The translations under genes and the position numbers were made by a program. From Pseudomonas sp. UBA5782 (GTDB lineage Bacteria > Pseudomonadota > Gammaproteobacteria > Pseudomonadales > Pseudomonadaceae), in contig DIEE01000162.1 in the NCBI GenBank assembly GCA_002418465.1, positions 11,507 through 18,450 of the forward strand: a DNA stretch of 6,944 nt, written 5' to 3'. This document shows, one piece after another, positions 5,727-6,944 of the stretch. Numbering within the stretch: the first letter of the stretch is position 1; the number at the start of each line of letters is the position of its first letter. Under the pieces are notes generated by a model. The model was not told the origin of the DNA. It saw only the letters and a program-made list of their open reading frames with translations, and did no database searches.

Positions 5727-6944
5727 GTGTTCTCCCAATTCGCCCTGCATGAACGCCTGCTCAAAGCCGTCGCCGAGCTGAAATTCGTCGAGCCGACGCC
5801 GGTCCAGGTCGCGGCCATTCCGCCGGCCCTGGAGGGGCGCGACCTGCGGGTGACGGCGCAGACCGGCAGTGGCAAGACCGCGGCGTTCGTGTTGCCGATG
5901 CTCAACCGACTGATCGGCGATGCGCAGCCGCGCGTGCGGATTCGCGCGCTGATCCTGCTGCCGACCCGCGAGCTGGCGCAGCAGACGCTGAAGGAAGTGG
6001 AGCGTTTCTCGCAGTTCACCTTCATCAAGTCCGGGCTGGTCACCGGCGGCGAAGACTTCAAGTACCAGGCGGCGATGCTGCGCAAGGTGCCGGACGTACT
6101 GATCGGCACGCCAGGCCGGCTGATCGAGCAGCTCAACGCCGGCAACCTCGATCTCAAGGAGGTCGAGCTGCTGGTCCTCGACGAAGCCGACCGCATGCTC
6201 GACATGGGCTTCTCCGACGACGTCCAGCGCCTGGCCAACGAGTGCGCGAACCGCGCGCAGACCCTGCTGTTCTCCGCCACCAGCGGCGGCAACGGCCTGC
6301 GCGAGATGGTCGCCGCGGTGCTGCGCGACCCGCAGCACCTGCGCCTGAACAGCATCAGCGAACTCAACGAAGGCACCCGCCAGCAGATCATCACCGCCGA
6401 CGATCCGGGTCACAAGGAACGCCTGGTGCACTGGCTGCTGGCCAACGAGACCTACCAGAAGGCGATCATCTTCACCAACACCCGCGCCCAGGCCGACCGC
6501 CTCTACGGGCGCCTGGTGGCCAGCGATCACAAGGTCTTCGTGCTGCATGGCGAGAAGGACCAGAAGGACCGCAAGCTGGCCATCGACCGGCTCAAGCAGG
6601 GCGGCGTGAAGATTCTCGTCGCCACCGACGTCGCCGCCCGCGGGCTCGACGTCGAAGGCCTGGATCTAGTGATCAACTTCGACATGCCGCGTTCGGGCGA
6701 CGAGTACGTGCACCGCATCGGTCGTACCGGCCGCGCCGGCAACGACGGCCTGGCGATCTCGCTGATCTGCCACAACGACTGGAACCTGATGTCCAGCGTC
6801 GAGCGTTACCTCAAGCAGCGTTTCGAGCGCCGCGTGATCAAGGAACTGAAGGGCGTCTATCAGGGGCCGAAGAAGGTCAAGGCGTCGGGCAAGGCGGTCG
6901 GTGTGAAGAAGAAAAAGACCGACGACAAGAAGGGCGCGGCCAAG
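5727..6944 (+). CDS. DEAD-box ATP-dependent RNA helicase, SrmB-like (3' end missing)
   Basis: This ATP-driven RNA-unwinding protein probably acts in ribosome assembly or RNA turnover in the cytoplasm. 406 codons are present and no stop is reached. All core motifs are intact: Q-motif region with F20, PTPVQ (23-27); motif I AQTGSGKT (44-51); Ia PTRELAQQ (79-86); TPGR (128-131); II DEAD (152-155) within LDEADRMLDMGF; III SAT (183-185); motif IV region IIFTNT (247-252); V ATDVAARGLD (299-308); VI HRIGRTGR (329-336). The second RecA domain is followed by a YLKQRFERRVIKEL segment and, from about residue 380, a lysine-rich tail (KKVK, KKKK, DDKK), presumably for RNA binding. The sequence around motifs I, II and VI and the FDMPRSGDEYVHRIGRTGRAG-type region recall E. 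coli SrmB, which is about 444 residues, so perhaps only a few dozen residues are missing. RhlE-like naming cannot be excluded. The helicase call is certain; the subfamily is moderate. Confidence 0.97.
   Translation, partial: MFSQFALHERLLKAVAELKFVEPTPVQVAAIPPALEGRDLRVTAQTGSGKTAAFVLPMLNRLIGDAQPRVRIRALILLPTRELAQQTLKEVERFSQFTFIKSGLVTGGEDFKYQAAMLRKVPDVLIGTPGRLIEQLNAGNLDLKEVELLVLDEADRMLDMGFSDDVQRLANECANRAQTLLFSATSGGNGLREMVAAVLRDPQHLRLNSISELNEGTRQQIITADDPGHKERLVHWLLANETYQKAIIFTNTRAQADRLYGRLVASDHKVFVLHGEKDQKDRKLAIDRLKQGGVKILVATDVAARGLDVEGLDLVINFDMPRSGDEYVHRIGRTGRAGNDGLAISLICHNDWNLMSSVERYLKQRFERRVIKELKGVYQGPKKVKASGKAVGVKKKKTDDKKGAAK

Noticed and set aside
5718..6548. 276-codon minus-strand frame antisense to the helicase
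   Set aside because: It has no domain features and overlaps a helicase with all motifs intact; a shadow frame.

Overview
The window is about 65% GC or higher, with strong G/C preference at third codon positions and three genes starting with GTG. The protein sequences look like those of Pseudomonas or a close relative (Gammaproteobacteria). I infer this from codon style and remembered family resemblance, not from a database search. No mobile element, CRISPR array, tRNA or rRNA was seen. Coding density is high, and the two outermost genes are cut by the window edges.

Left part (about 1-4520, minus strand, read right to left): one apparent transcription unit of three genes. It starts with a promoter carrying a strong match to the zinc-uptake-regulator (Zur) operator (4489-4507). 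Then come rpmE2, the cysteine-free type B ribosomal protein L31 (4152-4409), a TonB-dependent outer-membrane receptor (2098-4056), and, one base after the receptor stop, a large CobN/BchH-family chelatase-like protein (2096 down to 1, cut at its C-terminal side). The L31 paralogue and the operator make this read as a zinc-starvation operon rather than a cobalamin biosynthesis locus. The CobN-like protein begins with a signal-peptide-like segment, unexpected for the cytoplasmic cobaltochelatase. The working hypothesis is that the receptor imports a zinc-containing ligand and the CobN-like protein binds or demetallates it outside the cytoplasm, while L31B frees the zinc normally held by the zinc-binding L31.

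Middle (4410-4736): a divergent intergenic region of about 330 bases. It holds the Zur box and promoter, a leader inverted repeat, and a possible extended -10 element for the rightward gene.

Right part (4737-6944, plus strand): rarD, a ten-helix drug/metabolite-transporter-family membrane protein, followed after 90 bases by a DEAD-box RNA helicase resembling SrmB, which runs off the right edge while its lysine-rich tail is being read. These two look like ordinary chromosomal genes with no evident link to the zinc operon.

Most other long open frames, including a very long one antisense to the receptor, are GC-driven shadows of these five genes.
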